From assembly GCF_946886695.1 (NCBI RefSeq), contig NZ_CAMPJD010000048.1, positions 1-37,298 on the forward strand: a stretch of 37,298 nt of DNA. The letters run 5' to 3'. Below the pieces are notes generated by a model that was given only the letters and a program-made list of their open reading frames with translations, was not told where the DNA came from and made no database searches. The position numbers were made by a program, and so were the translations under genes. How positions within the stretch are numbered: position 1 is the first letter of the stretch; each line of letters opens with the position of its first letter. Shown here piece by piece: positions 23,730 through 32,212 of the stretch. The stretch comes from an uncultured Pseudoxanthomonas sp. Its GTDB lineage: Bacteria; Pseudomonadota; Gammaproteobacteria; Xanthomonadales; Xanthomonadaceae.

Positions 23730-25676
23730 TTATGGGCGGTGCCGGCGCAGGTCTTCGATCAGTGCGCGGTGGTCCCCCTCATCCGCAGCGTAGCGTGCTG
23801 CGGCGAAACGCCGGCTGAGCGAAACCAGCGAGTCGGCGCCTTCGGGGCGCTGGGTGGCCACTCTGCGGGTCCAGGCGGCGGCAGTCTCGTGTGGTTCCCG
23901 TCCCAGGTCCAGCCGGGCGTAGCGTGCCCCCAGGCGATGCCAGGCGCGCAGCAGCGGGTCGCGCTCGCGCTCGCCCCGGGCCAGCAGCCAGGCCATCCAG
24001 CCCACTGCGATCACTGCGAACACGCCGAACAGCGCGGCCAGTCCGGATGCACCAAGTTGCTGCGCACCGAACTGCTGCAGCATGCGCGCCTGCCGCTTGG
24101 CATCGAAACCCAGCACCATGTCGTTCCAGCCGCGGCGCAGCCAGTCGCTCACCTGGCCAAGGCCATCCATGCTGATCAATCCGGCGCCGCCGGCACGGGC
24201 ATCGCCAAGCCTGTCCTCGAGGGTGTCGTAGATGCGCTCCGGTGCGACCGCAGCGGTGGGGTCCACGCGAACCCAGCCCCTCTGCGGCAGCCAGACCTCG
24301 GCCCATGCATGCGCGTCCATGTTGCGGACGATCCAGTAATCACCCAACCGGTTGTAGGTGCCACCGGTGTAGCCGGTGACCACGCGCGCCGGAACGCCAC
24401 CGGAGCGCATCAGGAAGACGAAAGCCGAACTGAAGTGCTCGCAGTATCCTGCCTGCTGGTCGAAGAGGAACTCATCGACGGTGTCGCGCCCGGGGAAGGG
24501 TGTGTTCAACGTGTAGGCGAAGCTGGAGCGGATCCAGTTCAGTGCACGCCCGACCAGGACGGCGTCATTGCCGCCGGCCTCGCGTCGCCATTGCGCGCCG
24601 AGCGCGCGCGTCCTCGGGTTGAAGCCGGCGGGCAGCTGCAGCGCCTGCCGGCGCAACGCGTCGGGCAGTTGGACATCGAAGCGGGTCGGCGCCGACGATT
24701 GCGCGCGCCAGCGGCTCAGTGCATTCAATGGAAGGCGCGTACGCGTGCTGTAGTCGCGTGTCAGGCTGGTGCCTTCCGGCGCGGCGACGGGAAGGTCCAG
24801 CATCACCAGGTCGCGGTTGTCGGTCGGCTCCACGTCCATCTGGTAATCCCACACTGTGGGTGCGCGCGTGCTTGGTGCCGGTGGCCAGCCGGCCAGCGGA
24901 TTGCCACGGGTCCAGGTCCGGCCATCGAAGTCCGCCAGCACCGGGCCGCGCCAGTACATCTGGGAGGTCGGCGGCGTTGCGCCGAAGAACTGCACGCGCA
25001 GGGCAGGGGTGTCGTCGGCGATCAGGTCCAGCCAGCCGCCGGGGGACATTTCGTCGCTCAGTCCGGGCTTGGAAAGCGCGCGCTCGGGCACACCCCATAG
25101 CGGCGTGGGAAAGCGCGGGAAAAGCCAGAATGCGGCCATCACCAGCGGCACGCCGATCAGCACGAGTTTCCCGACTTGGTGGAGTTGCTGCAGCGGGCGC
25201 GCCGGGGCAGCGAGCGAAGTCACCTCGGCATCGGCAAGGCGATGCAGCGCGACCAGGCTGCTCAAAACGCCGGCCAGCCCCAAGGCCATGCTCAGTGGTC
25301 CCTGGTCGAGGAGGAAAGCAGCGAACGGTGCGAACAGTGCGAAACCCAGCAAGCTGCGGTTGTCTCGCAGGCTGCGGGTTTCGGTGGGTTTTATGGCCAG
25401 CATCGCCGCCAGCAGTGCACAACCCGTGTCACGGCCGAACTGCATGCCGGTGAAGGCCATCACGGCGACCACCATCGCGATGGCCAGCAGCGCACGCAGA
25501 AGCGCGGGCAGCGGACGCTTCCATGAGGCGAAGGTGAGCATGAGGCCCGTTGCGCCCAAGCCCGCCGCCAAGGTGGGCGGCAGGTGGATCAGCAGGGCGA
25601 ACAGGCAGACGCCGGCCGTCGCCAGCGTCCATCGGCGACTTGCCGGATCCAGCGCCACGGGCTCAGGAGACGGCAT
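23730..25676 (-). CDS. TgpA-like transmembrane transglutaminase (DUF3488 / transglutaminase core)
   Basis: A 648-residue inner membrane protein. The N-terminal third holds about six hydrophobic segments (DUF3488). A periplasmic transglutaminase-like domain follows, with the triad Cys412 (AGYCEHFSSAF), His456 (MDAHAWAEVW) and Asp472 (WVRVDPT). A further membrane segment near residue 560 (ASGLAALFGVFAVIAVGWMAWLL) precedes a cytosolic DUF4129-like tail. The closest characterised relative is TgpA of Pseudomonas aeruginosa, reported as essential there; the substrate is unknown. It overlaps the DUF58 gene by 14 nt and belongs to the common MoxR-DUF58-transglutaminase unit. Confidence 0.92.
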   Translation of the reverse strand: MPSPEPVALDPASRRWTLATAGVCLFALLIHLPPTLAAGLGATGLMLTFASWKRPLPALLRALLAIAMVVAVMAFTGMQFGRDTGCALLAAMLAIKPTETRSLRDNRSLLGFALFAPFAAFLLDQGPLSMALGLAGVLSSLVALHRLADAEVTSLAAPARPLQQLHQVGKLVLIGVPLVMAAFWLFPRFPTPLWGVPERALSKPGLSDEMSPGGWLDLIADDTPALRVQFFGATPPTSQMYWRGPVLADFDGRTWTRGNPLAGWPPAPSTRAPTVWDYQMDVEPTDNRDLVMLDLPVAAPEGTSLTRDYSTRTRLPLNALSRWRAQSSAPTRFDVQLPDALRRQALQLPAGFNPRTRALGAQWRREAGGNDAVLVGRALNWIRSSFAYTLNTPFPGRDTVDEFLFDQQAGYCEHFSSAFVFLMRSGGVPARVVTGYTGGTYNRLGDYWIVRNMDAHAWAEVWLPQRGWVRVDPTAAVAPERIYDTLEDRLGDARAGGAGLISMDGLGQVSDWLRRGWNDMVLGFDAKRQARMLQQFGAQQLGASGLAALFGVFAVIAVGWMAWLLARGERERDPLLRAWHRLGARYARLDLGREPHETAAAWTRRVATQRPEGADSLVSLSRRFAAARYAADEGDHRALIEDLRRHRP

Positions 25677-26628
25677 GGGGCATCAGCGCCAGTGCGCGCA
25701 GGCAAAGGTGTCGATGGGCGGTGCCTGCGCCGGGACCGAGCGGTGGTTGGCCGGGTAGCACCAAGCGGTAACGACGACCTTCGCGTTCGGCAAGGTCGAT
25801 CCAGTGCGCCAGGCGCTGGATGCGGTGTTCGTGGGGCAGCGATGGCAATGCGGTCCATGCGAGTTCCACTTCCTGCCCAAGCGGCTGTTCGTATTCGCGT
25901 ACCAGCAGCTGATCGCGCCGAGCCGACGGTTTCCATGCGATGGAACGCCGTGCATCGCCCGCACGGTAGTTGCGCAACTGGTGCACGTCCTCGCCACCGG
26001 GATGCACGCGCGCGCGGCTTCCGGCGCCCGAGATGTCGGGCAACGGTGGACCCTGCGGCTCGGGGGCCGGGTAGACCAGCAACGGGGAGGAAGGCCATAC
26101 CCAGGCCCAGGCCCGCGCGAGTCCCAGCGGCTGGGTGGTGGACAGGCGGATACGGTCCAGGTCGTACCATCCGCGCCGGTGGGTCGGAAGCGACAATTCG
26201 GCCACGGCGCCATCCAACGGCGCCAGCATGGCGAAGACGTGCCGGTCGCAGGCATCCACCCGCAAGCCGTGGCGCGCGCGCGCGTCGCGTGAGGATAGGG
26301 CCACCTGCAGCTGCAGTGGGGTACCTGCCGGGACGGGATCGGCAGCGATCGCATCGATCCGCAGGTCTGCCAGTTGCAGGTGCGCGAAGATCAGGCTGGC
26401 CATCGCTGTGGCGCCCAGCAGCAGCGCCAGCAGCAACCCCGGATTGTTGTTGTAGTTCAACGCCCCCAGCGCCATGGTGAACACCAGCGCCGCAAAGAAA
26501 AGTCCGAACCGCGTGGGAAGCACATAGATGCGTCGGCGGTCCAACTGCACGGGCAGGGATTCGGGTCGACGGGGTCGCGCCAGCAGGGCGAAGCGGCGGG
26601 CGAGGCGTGCGCGCGGCGTGCTTGCCAT
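25663..26628 (-). CDS. DUF58 domain-containing membrane protein
   Basis: A 321-residue protein with a basic N-terminus, two adjacent membrane segments (about residues 40-58 and 62-82, separated by the NYNNNPG turn), and a C-terminal DUF58 domain whose signature GEDVHQLRNYRAGDARRSI, followed by AWKPSARRDQLLVREYE, lies at about residues 210-250. DUF58 proteins are partners of MoxR ATPases, often related to von Willebrand A proteins, with unclear biochemical function. The gene begins two bases after moxR and overlaps the transglutaminase gene at its end, so all three are likely made together. Confidence 0.92.
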   Translation of the reverse strand: MASTPRARLARRFALLARPRRPESLPVQLDRRRIYVLPTRFGLFFAALVFTMALGALNYNNNPGLLLALLLGATAMASLIFAHLQLADLRIDAIAADPVPAGTPLQLQVALSSRDARARHGLRVDACDRHVFAMLAPLDGAVAELSLPTHRRGWYDLDRIRLSTTQPLGLARAWAWVWPSSPLLVYPAPEPQGPPLPDISGAGSRARVHPGGEDVHQLRNYRAGDARRSIAWKPSARRDQLLVREYEQPLGQEVELAWTALPSLPHEHRIQRLAHWIDLAEREGRRYRLVLPGQPPLGPGAGTAHRHLCLRALALMPHAVS

Positions 26629-26630
26629 GC

Positions 26631-27584
26631 TCAGTCCACGGGCACCGCGTGCAGGATGGCCTTGGTCAGCGCGACCGCCTGACCGGTTTCGGCTTCCGCG
26701 ACGATGCGGTGGGAGGCCACAGCCAGGAACAACGTCTGCACGTCCTCGGGCAGCACGTGGTTGCGGCCCACCAGCAATGCATAGGCTCGGGCAGCGCGCA
26801 GCAGGGCGATGCCTGCGCGCGGCGACAGGCCGACCCGCACGCCGGGGTGCTGCCGGCTGCGGGCCAGCAACGCCTGCACGTAGTCGATCAGGGCATCGCT
26901 GGCATGCACTTCGCCAACGGCTTGCCGCAGCGCCACTACTTCTTCGGACGACAAGAGCGGCATCGCCTGCGCGATCATCATCCGCCGGTCGGTGCCGGCC
27001 AGCAGTGCGCGCTCGGATTCCGCATTCGGATATCCGAGGGCCAGCCTCAGCAGGAAGCGATCCAGTTGCGAGTCCGGTAACGGATAGGTGCCGGAGAGGT
27101 CCACGGGATTCTGCGTGGCGATCACGAAGAAAGGCTCCGGCAACGCGTGGGTCACGCCATCCAGGGTGACCTGGTGTTCGGCCATGGCTTCCAGCAACGC
27201 GCTTTGCGTGCGCGGGGGCGCGCGGTTGATTTCGTCCGCCAGCAGCACGTTGGTGAAGACCGGTCCCGGATGGAAGCTGAAGGCACGCGCTTGGGCATCG
27301 TAAACCGACACGCCGAGGACATCGGCCGGCAACAGGTCCGAAGTGAACTGCACGCGCTGGAACGTCAGGCCCAGCGTGGCCGCCAGTGCATGCGCCAGCG
27401 TGGTCTTGCCGAGCCCCGGCAGGTCCTCGATCAGCAGATGGCCATCGGAGAGCAGCGCCACGAAGGCGAGGCGGACTTCATGGGCTTTGCCCAGCACCAG
27501 TGAGTTGACCTGTGCCTGGGCGAGTTTGAGGGCGTCGGCCAAGCCTTCGGATAGCATAGGGCGGGTGCTGGGAATGGCGGACAT
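26631..27584 (-). CDS. MoxR-family AAA+ ATPase
   Basis: A 317-residue AAA+ ATPase from the ATG at 27584; the open frame extends 31 codons upstream without MoxR character. MoxR proteins are chaperone-like ATPases thought to mature or activate partner complexes. The Walker A is GLGKTT (residues 57-62, in LPGLGKTT), Walker B is LLADEINRAPP (from 114), sensor 1 is FVIATQNPVD, and the C-terminal lid contains SPRAGIALLRAARAYAL. It heads the moxR-DUF58-transglutaminase-slp run. TACACT on the minus strand at 27623-27618 is a plausible -10, with a leader of about 27 nt. Confidence 0.94.
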   Translation of the reverse strand: MSAIPSTRPMLSEGLADALKLAQAQVNSLVLGKAHEVRLAFVALLSDGHLLIEDLPGLGKTTLAHALAATLGLTFQRVQFTSDLLPADVLGVSVYDAQARAFSFHPGPVFTNVLLADEINRAPPRTQSALLEAMAEHQVTLDGVTHALPEPFFVIATQNPVDLSGTYPLPDSQLDRFLLRLALGYPNAESERALLAGTDRRMMIAQAMPLLSSEEVVALRQAVGEVHASDALIDYVQALLARSRQHPGVRVGLSPRAGIALLRAARAYALLVGRNHVLPEDVQTLFLAVASHRIVAEAETGQAVALTKAILHAVPVD

Positions 27585-27628
27585 CGCGCTCTCGGTTTCC
27601 GATCGTGGGTTCAGGGAAGTGTAGCGAG

Positions 27629-29470
27629 ATGGAAGAAGAACAACGCGCGCGCCAATGGTTCCTTGCGGTGTGGACAATCGTGACGGTCGTCAAGATCGCG
27701 ATCGCCACGCGCTTGCCGTTGTTCGTGGACGAAGCGTTCTACTGGCAGGAAGGCCAGCATCTGGCGGCTGCGTATTCCGACCTGCCGGGATTGACCGCCT
27801 GGTTGACGCGCCTCGGAACCGAGTTCGGCGGACATCACGTGCTGGCGGTGCGCGCGCCCTTCCTGTTGTTGGCGGCGCTGCTGCCATGGCTGGTGGCCCG
27901 GAGCGCAGCCCACTGGTTCGGTGCAGCGGCGGGATGGCAGGCGGCCCTGTTGACCGTGCTGATGCCGCTGTCGGGCACGCTCGGTCTGCTGGCGTTGCCG
28001 GACGTGCCGATGGCGGTCGCGACGGTGCTCTGCGCCGATGCCGGTGCGCGCCTGCTGCGTGAAGTCGATGCGATGTCGGCGACCGAACTGGCGCTTGGAC
28101 TGATGCTGGGCGCGCTGAGCCATTACCGTTTCGTGGGCGTGATCGGCGTGGGTCTGGTCGCCCTGCTGTGGTTGCCCGAGGGCCGGAAAGTGCTCCGCGA
28201 TGCGCGGGTCTGGGTCGCGCTTGCGGTGGGCCTGCTCGCCTGGGCGCCATTGCTCGCGTGGAACCTCGAATACGCTGATGCCGGCCTCCGTTTCCAGTTG
28301 CTCGATCGCCATCCCTGGGCCTTCCACGGTGATGGCGCACGTTTCCTGCTGGTGCAGGCGGCGATGGTCACGCCGTTGCTGTTCTGGGCCATGCTCGTCG
28401 TTTCGCTGCGCGGCTTGCGTGGTGGCGAAGAGGCCGGCACCGCATGGCGTTATTTCGCGCTGCTCGGCGCGATCTCCACACTCGGCTTTTTCCTCATCGG
28501 CTTCTTCGCCGACAACGAACGCGTCAGTTTCCATTGGCCGTTGCCGGGCTATCTCGCCCTTGTCGTGGTGGTGCCGCTTCTGTTGCGTGCGTGGTCTCCC
28601 GCGCGGCGTAAAGCGACCTGGGGGCTCGCGGGGATCGGCGCGGCGCTGATGCTGGGTTACTACGTGGTGGTGTCGTTGCCGGGGCTGCGCACGCAGATGG
28701 CCGGCAGCAAGTACTACCCCGAGAACTTCGCGGGCTGGGACACGCTGGCGGCAGAAGTGCGCAAGGCCCAGGCAAGTCTGCCCGAGGGGGCCGTGCTGCT
28801 CGCGGACAGCTTCAAGACCGGCGCCGAACTCGGCTTCGCGCTGGGTGACGCGGATATCCCGACACTGGATCATCCATTGAACCGCAAGCACGGGCGGGCG
28901 CCCCAGCTCCAGTTGTGGGGCCTGGAGCACGATGGCAAACGCAGTGCACCCACCTTGCTGGTGGTCGCCGCCACCGACGTGAAGTTCAGCGCATTGCTCG
29001 CGCACTACCAGCGCCTGTGCGCCATGGTGGGGCCGTTGCCGCCGGCGAAAGCGGTGAACATCGATCACGGCGCGCGCCGTTTCCTGCTGTTCGCGCTGCC
29101 CGCGCAAACGGCGGGCGGTGCATGCATCACGCCGGTGGTCGCCAACATCGACGTGCCGGAAGCGGGTGCCACCGTCGGCCGGCGCTTCAGCGTGGGAGGC
29201 TGGGCGGTGAAGGACGTTGTGGGCGTGACGAAGGTGGAAGTACTGATGGACGGCCGGGTCGTTGCCGAAGCCACGGACGCCAGCGCCAATGACTGGCTGA
29301 TCGTTTTCCTGAAGGGCGCCTCGCGCGATCCGCGCATGCCGCGCGTGCAGTTCAATGTCGAGGTCGACGTCGGCGCGTTGCCGGCGGGTCGGCACTGGCT
29401 GGGGTTGCGGGTGACCGGCGGAGACGGCAGCGTGGAGACTTGGGCGGAGCAGCCCGTCGTGGTGCGGTGA
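27629..29470 (+). CDS. ArnT/PMT-like GT-C glycosyltransferase with C-terminal Ig-like domain
   Basis: A 613-residue inner membrane protein from the ATG at 27629, with AGGGAAG about 9 nt upstream; a GTG at 27605 would add eight residues. It has roughly ten membrane segments. The first periplasmic loop holds the acidic pair Asp34-Glu35 (FVDEAFYWQEG) and YSDLPGLTAWLTRLG, the pattern of GT39/GT83 enzymes that move a sugar from a polyprenyl-phosphate donor onto lipid, protein or polysaccharide in the periplasm. A soluble part (about 375-495) follows the membrane block. Residues from about 498 to the end form an Ig-like beta domain (ANIDVPEAGATVGRRFSVGG, KVEVLMDGRVVAEA). Donor and acceptor are unknown. 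It is divergent from moxR and convergent with maf. Confidence 0.87.
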   Translation: MEEEQRARQWFLAVWTIVTVVKIAIATRLPLFVDEAFYWQEGQHLAAAYSDLPGLTAWLTRLGTEFGGHHVLAVRAPFLLLAALLPWLVARSAAHWFGAAAGWQAALLTVLMPLSGTLGLLALPDVPMAVATVLCADAGARLLREVDAMSATELALGLMLGALSHYRFVGVIGVGLVALLWLPEGRKVLRDARVWVALAVGLLAWAPLLAWNLEYADAGLRFQLLDRHPWAFHGDGARFLLVQAAMVTPLLFWAMLVVSLRGLRGGEEAGTAWRYFALLGAISTLGFFLIGFFADNERVSFHWPLPGYLALVVVVPLLLRAWSPARRKATWGLAGIGAALMLGYYVVVSLPGLRTQMAGSKYYPENFAGWDTLAAEVRKAQASLPEGAVLLADSFKTGAELGFALGDADIPTLDHPLNRKHGRAPQLQLWGLEHDGKRSAPTLLVVAATDVKFSALLAHYQRLCAMVGPLPPAKAVNIDHGARRFLLFALPAQTAGGACITPVVANIDVPEAGATVGRRFSVGGWAVKDVVGVTKVEVLMDGRVVAEATDASANDWLIVFLKGASRDPRMPRVQFNVEVDVGALPAGRHWLGLRVTGGDGSVETWAEQPVVVR

Positions 29471-29476
29471 CGCGCT

Positions 29477-30046
29477 TCAGGGAAGCTCGAAGCCGGCCTC
29501 GCGCAACATCCGCGCCACCGTGATCAGGGGCAGGCCGACCAGGGCCGTGGGGTCCGACGATTCGATGGCATCGAACAAGGCGATGCCGAACCCTTCGGAT
29601 TTGAAGCTTCCAGCGCAATCGAAGGGCTGCTCCGCGTCCACGTACCGCTCGATCTCGGCGGAATCCAGGCGGCGGAAGCGCACGGTGGTGACGTCCTGTG
29701 CCTGCAGGACCTGTTCATCACGTACCAGGCATACGGCCGTGTGGAAGCGGACCTCCCGGCCCGACATGGCGCTCAGCTGGGCGATGGCGGCCTCGCGCTG
29801 GCCGGGCTTCCCCAAGGGCTGTCCGTCGAGCTCGGCAGCCTGGTCCGCGCCGATGACCCAACTGCCCGGATGCTGGTGGGCGATGGCGCCCGCCTTGATC
29901 CGGGCCAGCCGGCTGGCCATGGCGGGCACGGACTCGCCATCCAGCAGCACTTCGTCCACTTCCGGGCGCGCGATGTGGAACGGCACGCGCAGCCGCTCCA
30001 GCAGTTCGCGGCGATAGCGGGAAGTCGAGGCAAGCATCAGCGGCAT
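29477..30046 (-). CDS. yceF: Maf-family nucleotide pyrophosphatase, YceF type
   Basis: A 189-residue Maf protein from the ATG at 30046. Maf enzymes hydrolyse non-canonical nucleoside triphosphates; the YceF branch prefers 7-methyl-GTP. Motifs are PLMLASTSRYRRELLERL at the N-terminus (the Ser-Arg phosphate-binding loop), VIGADQAAELDGQPLGKP and AGSFKSEGFGIALF. The assignment to YceF rather than Maf/YhdE rests on the ADQ motif and on the divergent position next to yceD-rpmF, as in Escherichia coli. It converges on the GT-C gene with six bases between stops. Confidence 0.9.
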   Translation of the reverse strand: MPLMLASTSRYRRELLERLRVPFHIARPEVDEVLLDGESVPAMASRLARIKAGAIAHQHPGSWVIGADQAAELDGQPLGKPGQREAAIAQLSAMSGREVRFHTAVCLVRDEQVLQAQDVTTVRFRRLDSAEIERYVDAEQPFDCAGSFKSEGFGIALFDAIESSDPTALVGLPLITVARMLREAGFELP

Positions 30047-30131
30047 GGTGTCGGGTGACCGGCAGGGGCGGGCGGGGGAGTCTGACGGGCGGCGGGGCGC
30101 CCGGCAAGCCATCCTCGTCGGACGGGGTGGT

Positions 30132-30160
30132 TTGACAGTTCGGTCCTTCATCCTTAACAT
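30132..30160 (+). promoter_or_regulatory. Promoter of yceD-rpmF
   Basis: A perfect TTGACA (30132-30137) and TAACAT (30155-30160) are 17 nt apart, the best sigma70 match in the window. The start would be about 4 nt before the yceD ATG, so the message is nearly leaderless. Confidence 0.7.
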
Positions 30161-30170
30161 TCAGCGGCTT

Positions 30171-30677
30171 ATGTCCGCGAATACGCCCGAGATGTTGGAT
30201 GCTTGGCGCATGGTCGCGGCCCGGCGCAGCTTTGAAGGCCGCCTGCCGCTGTCCTCCATGACCCGATTGCAGGGCCTTCTGGTCGATACCGAGGGCGAAG
30301 TGCGTTACGTGATCGAGTTCGATCGCGACGCATTGCAGGTGCCTTTCATCGGGTTGCGGATCGAAGCGGAACTGCCGCTGGTATGCCAGCGCAGCCTGAA
30401 GCGGTTCGTGCTGCCGGTGACGGTCGAGCAGCGGCTGGGGCTGGTGCGCAGCGAGGATGAGGAATCCGCGCTGCCGCCGGGTTACGAGGCCCTGCTGGTG
30501 CCGGAGGACGGCATGCTTCGCCCCGCCGACATGGTGGAGGACGAACTGGTCCTGGCCGTGCCGGTGGTGCCGGTGGATCCGATGTCCGAGGCGGTCGAGC
30601 GTGAGTGGGCCGCTGACGAAGAAGAGGTGGCGAAGACCAGTCCGTTCGCGGCACTGGCCTCGCTGAAGAAGAACTAG
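30171..30677 (+). CDS. yceD: YceD (DUF177) family protein
   Basis: A 168-residue protein from the ATG at 30171; the open frame extends upstream through the promoter but that part cannot be translated from this start site. YceD is linked to 23S rRNA accumulation and is almost always encoded before rpmF. The C-terminal ending [15 protein letters not shown] and [12 protein letters not shown] match Escherichia coli YceD. The Escherichia coli protein has a CQRC motif; here it is CQRS, so one of the paired cysteines is lost. rpmF follows 67 nt later. Confidence 0.93.
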   Translation: MSANTPEMLDAWRMVAARRSFEGRLPLSSMTRLQGLLVDTEGEVRYVIEFDRDALQVPFIGLRIEAELPLVCQRSLKRFVLPVTVEQRLGLVRSEDEESALPPGYEALLVPEDGMLRPADMVEDELVLAVPVVPVDPMSEAVEREWAADEEEVAKTSPFAALASLKKN

Positions 30678-30744
30678 CCGCTACCGCGGTCTGGCAACAC
30701 GAACCGCAAGGTTCACCAACAGATACAAGAGCTGGAGCAATCCC

Positions 30745-30939
30745 ATGGCTGTGCAGAAATCCCGCGTCACCCCGTCCCGTCGTGGCCAGCGTCGTTCGCA
30801 CGACGCGCTGACCGCCAAGCAGCTGTCGACCGACCCGACCACGGGCGAGATCCACCTGCGCCACCACGTGACCGCCGACGGTTACTACCGTGGCAAGAAG
30901 GTCATCGCCACCAAGACGACGGCCGTCGAAGAAGATTGA
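30745..30939 (+). CDS. rpmF: 50S ribosomal protein L32
   Basis: A 64-residue basic protein of the large ribosomal subunit, near the peptide exit region. The start [21 protein letters not shown] is characteristic. The cysteine pairs of zinc-binding L32 are absent, so this is the zinc-free form. GGAGCAA lies about 8 nt before the ATG. In Escherichia coli plsX follows rpmF; here the next gene is fabH. Confidence 0.98.
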   Translation: MAVQKSRVTPSRRGQRRSHDALTAKQLSTDPTTGEIHLRHHVTADGYYRGKKVIATKTTAVEED

Positions 30940-30947
30940 TCCGTGCG

Positions 30948-30970
30948 GCGCGCCCTCCCGCAGGGCGCGC
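30948..30970 (+). terminator. Hairpin after rpmF
   Basis: GCGCGCCCT (30948-30956) pairs with AGGGCGCGC (30962-30970) with a 5-nt loop, followed by only TT. Without a T-run it is more likely an attenuating or RNA-stabilising hairpin than a full terminator. Confidence 0.45.
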
Positions 30971-31027
30971 TTCCCGCATGATCAATGACAACCAGGGCCC
31001 TTCGTCGGGCCGGCAATGGGAGCGTGC

Positions 31028-32023
31028 ATGAGCGAGCCGGGTAACAAGGGGCGCATTTACGCGCGCATCGCCGGTACGGGCAGCTATCTGCCCGAAAAGG
31101 TGCTGACCAACGAAGACCTGTCGAAGCTGGTCGATACCAGCGACGAATGGATCCAGTCCCGCACCGGCATCCGCGAGCGGCACATCGCTGCCGAAGGCGA
31201 AACCGCTGGCGACCTCGGCTACCAGGCGGCGCTCCGCGCCCTTGAAGCGGCCGGCGTCGATGCCTCCGAGATCGACCTGATCGTGGTGGGCACCACCACG
31301 CCCGACCTCATCTTTCCCTCGACCGCCTGCCTGATCCAGGCGCGGCTGGGTATCGCGGGCTGCGCGGCGCTGGACGTCAATGCGGCCTGCTCGGGCTTCA
31401 TCTACGCCCTCAGCGTGGCCGACAAGTTCATCCGCTGCGGCGATGCGAAGACGGCCCTGGTCATCGGCACCGAGACGCTCAGCCGCATCGTCGACTGGAC
31501 CGAGCGCACCACTTGCGTGCTGTTTGGCGACGGTGCCGGCGCGGCGGTGCTGAAGGCCGACGGCGATACCGGCATCCTCAGCACCCACCTGCATGCCGAT
31601 GGCAGCAAGAAGGAACTGCTGTGGAACCCGGTCGGCGTGTCGGCCGGCTTCAAGCCGGACGAGCCGAACAACGGCATCCGCATCCACATGAAAGGCAACG
31701 ACGTCTTCAAGTACGCGGTGAAGGCGCTCGACAGCGTGGTCGATGAGACGCTCGAGGCCAACGGCCTGGACAAGCACGACCTGGACTGGCTGATCCCGCA
31801 CCAGGCCAACCTGCGCATCATCGAAGCCACCGCCAAGCGGCTGGACATGTCGATGGACCAGGTCATCGTGACCGTCGACAAGCATGGCAACACATCGTCC
31901 GGGTCCGTGCCGCTTGCGTTGGATGCGGCCGTCCGGTCGGGCCGCGTCGAACGAGGCCAGTTGCTGCTGCTGGAGGCGTTCGGCGGTGGCTTCACCTGGG
32001 GCTCGGTGCTGCTGCGCTATTGA
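31028..32023 (+). CDS. fabH: Beta-ketoacyl-ACP synthase III (FabH)
   Basis: FabH condenses acetyl-CoA with malonyl-ACP to start fatty-acid synthesis in the cytosol. I choose the ATG at 31028 because GGGAG lies 5 nt upstream; an ATG at 31016 would add four residues. The protein has 331 residues. The catalytic triad is Cys121 ([10 protein letters not shown]), His258 (IPHQANLRI) and Asn288 (KHGNTSSGS). The N-terminal [18 protein letters not shown] and the final [10 protein letters not shown] region with [18 protein letters not shown] are typical. A strong stem-loop follows, so fabD is likely to have additional transcription of its own. Confidence 0.97.
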   Translation: MSEPGNKGRIYARIAGTGSYLPEKVLTNEDLSKLVDTSDEWIQSRTGIRERHIAAEGETAGDLGYQAALRALEAAGVDASEIDLIVVGTTTPDLIFPSTACLIQARLGIAGCAALDVNAACSGFIYALSVADKFIRCGDAKTALVIGTETLSRIVDWTERTTCVLFGDGAGAAVLKADGDTGILSTHLHADGSKKELLWNPVGVSAGFKPDEPNNGIRIHMKGNDVFKYAVKALDSVVDETLEANGLDKHDLDWLIPHQANLRIIEATAKRLDMSMDQVIVTVDKHGNTSSGSVPLALDAAVRSGRVERGQLLLLEAFGGGFTWGSVLLRY

Positions 32024-32045
32024 GGTCCGCACCTCTGGGATGATC

Positions 32046-32081
32046 GAAGGCGATGCCGGGAGGCATCGCCTTCTTCGTTTC
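32046..32081 (+). terminator. Terminator-like hairpin between fabH and fabD
   Basis: A perfect 12-bp stem, GAAGGCGATGCC (32046-32057) with GGCATCGCCTTC (32062-32073), GGGA loop, followed by TTCGTTT. It suggests at least partial termination after fabH. Confidence 0.65.
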
Positions 32082-32153
32082 CGTCGCTCCGTTTTCCGTT
32101 GCACATGGCGTTGCTGCGTGCGACACGGCGTCGCATGCGCATACGCACCGGTA

Positions 32154-32183
32154 CAGACAATCGAGCGGGTTCGCCCGTATCAT
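32154..32183 (+). promoter_or_regulatory. Candidate fabD promoter
   Basis: CAGACA (32154-32159) and TATCAT (32178-32183) are 18 nt apart, downstream of the fabH terminator and about 30 nt before the fabD GTG. The -10 is the same hexamer as at tRNA-Ser(CGA). Confidence 0.4.
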
Positions 32184-32212
32184 CGCCGCCTGATTTCACG
32201 CAGGGTGTCCGA

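Noticed and set aside
32099..32212. ATG at 32099 as the fabD start
   Set aside because: The extra 38 residues are Arg-rich and not FabD-like, and the region holds the promoter candidate. The GTG at 32213 has a ribosome-binding site and fits the family N-terminus.
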